The position numbers and the translations under genes were made by a program. Under the pieces are notes generated by a model. The model was given only the letters and a program-made list of their open reading frames with translations, was not told the DNA's origin and ran no database searches. Below are positions 40,750-40,900 of a DNA stretch of 40,900 bases, in pieces; the first letter of the stretch is position 1, and every line of letters begins with the position of its first letter. The DNA comes from Pirellulaceae bacterium (GTDB lineage Bacteria; Planctomycetota; Planctomycetia; Pirellulales; Pirellulaceae): contig JADYZV010000178.1 of the NCBI GenBank assembly GCA_020852965.1, forward strand, positions 1 through 40,900. Direction: 5' to 3'.

Positions 40750-40900
40750 CTAATTGTCGCCAACAGAGTTCGCGACGTTTCGAATGTAATCAACTTCCGC
40801 TTGACGATACGCCGTGCCGTCTTCCCGAAAGATGTCGTGGAACCAGACCGGCGGTTCGTCGTCATACGGTTTCTGCCACGAATCCCAAGGATAGATTGTG
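40750..40900 (-). CDS. 3' end of a possible secreted glycoside hydrolase (partial)
   Basis: Fifty residues up to a TAG at 40750-40752: YPWDSWQKPYDDEPPVWFHD, IFREDGTAYRQAEVDYIRNV, ANSVGDN. The 5' part lies beyond the window. The WFHDIxRxDGxxY...E..xIR ending is one I associate with planctomycete proteins annotated as 1,4-beta-xylanase-like glycosidases; this is from memory and the fragment is short. The gene ends six bases before the broken reductase fragment, so the truncation point of the latter is at this gene. Confidence 0.55.
   Translation of the reverse strand, partial: TIYPWDSWQKPYDDEPPVWFHDIFREDGTAYRQAEVDYIRNVANSVGDN

Overview
The window reads as a chromosomal segment of a planctomycete, most likely of the Pirellula/Rhodopirellula group. 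The evidence is gene content: a PSCyt1/DUF1549/DUF1553 cytochrome gene coupled to a Tat-exported DUF1501 gene, a PEP-CTERM protease, many secreted proteins of unknown function, a tandem Hsp70/DUF3731 pair with DUF2760, few Shine-Dalgarno sites, and intergenic space crowded with short palindromic repeats. No plasmid, phage structural, rRNA or CRISPR locus is visible.

Layout. (1) 233-9978: two parallel sets of the predicted peptide-ligase system, all on +. The first has separate circularly permuted ATP-grasp and alpha-E genes plus a large transglutaminase fused to a DUF2126 putative amidoligase. The second has an ATP-grasp/alpha-E fusion plus a small transglutaminase. Their product is unknown; this is the strongest candidate for an undescribed system here. 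(2) 10322-13468: a secreted esterase-like alpha/beta hydrolase and a secreted protein of unknown function, convergent around a MITE-like palindrome. (3) 13626-21795, all on -: SDR dehydrogenase, S41 protease, DUF2760 protein, a wrecked nucleotidyltransferase locus, and two Hsp70-like ATPases with GTGA coupling. The second Hsp70 has a repeat-derived N-terminal tail. (4) 22256-24821: a DsbD-N-like lipoprotein and a membrane protein with a DUF4129-like end, facing infC (24831-25370). (5) 25876-30991: MFS transporter, PEP-CTERM metalloprotease, HDOD protein, AMP nucleosidase. (6) 31282-38397: a secreted mono-haem protein, then the PSCyt/DUF1501/sulfotransferase-like operon and tmk. (7) 38665-40900: a HEAT-like lipoprotein, tRNA-Val(GAC) with a tyrosine-recombinase remnant running antisense into it, a broken RibD/DHFR-like gene and the 3' end of a possible glycoside hydrolase. 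The last part looks like an eroded integration site.

At least five unrelated families of short palindromic or tandem repeats occupy the intergenic space. Two have entered genes: a 33-bp unit forms the N-terminus of an Hsp70, and another unit contains the stop codon of tmk. Functions are assigned from sequence motifs and remembered family features; no database search was run.
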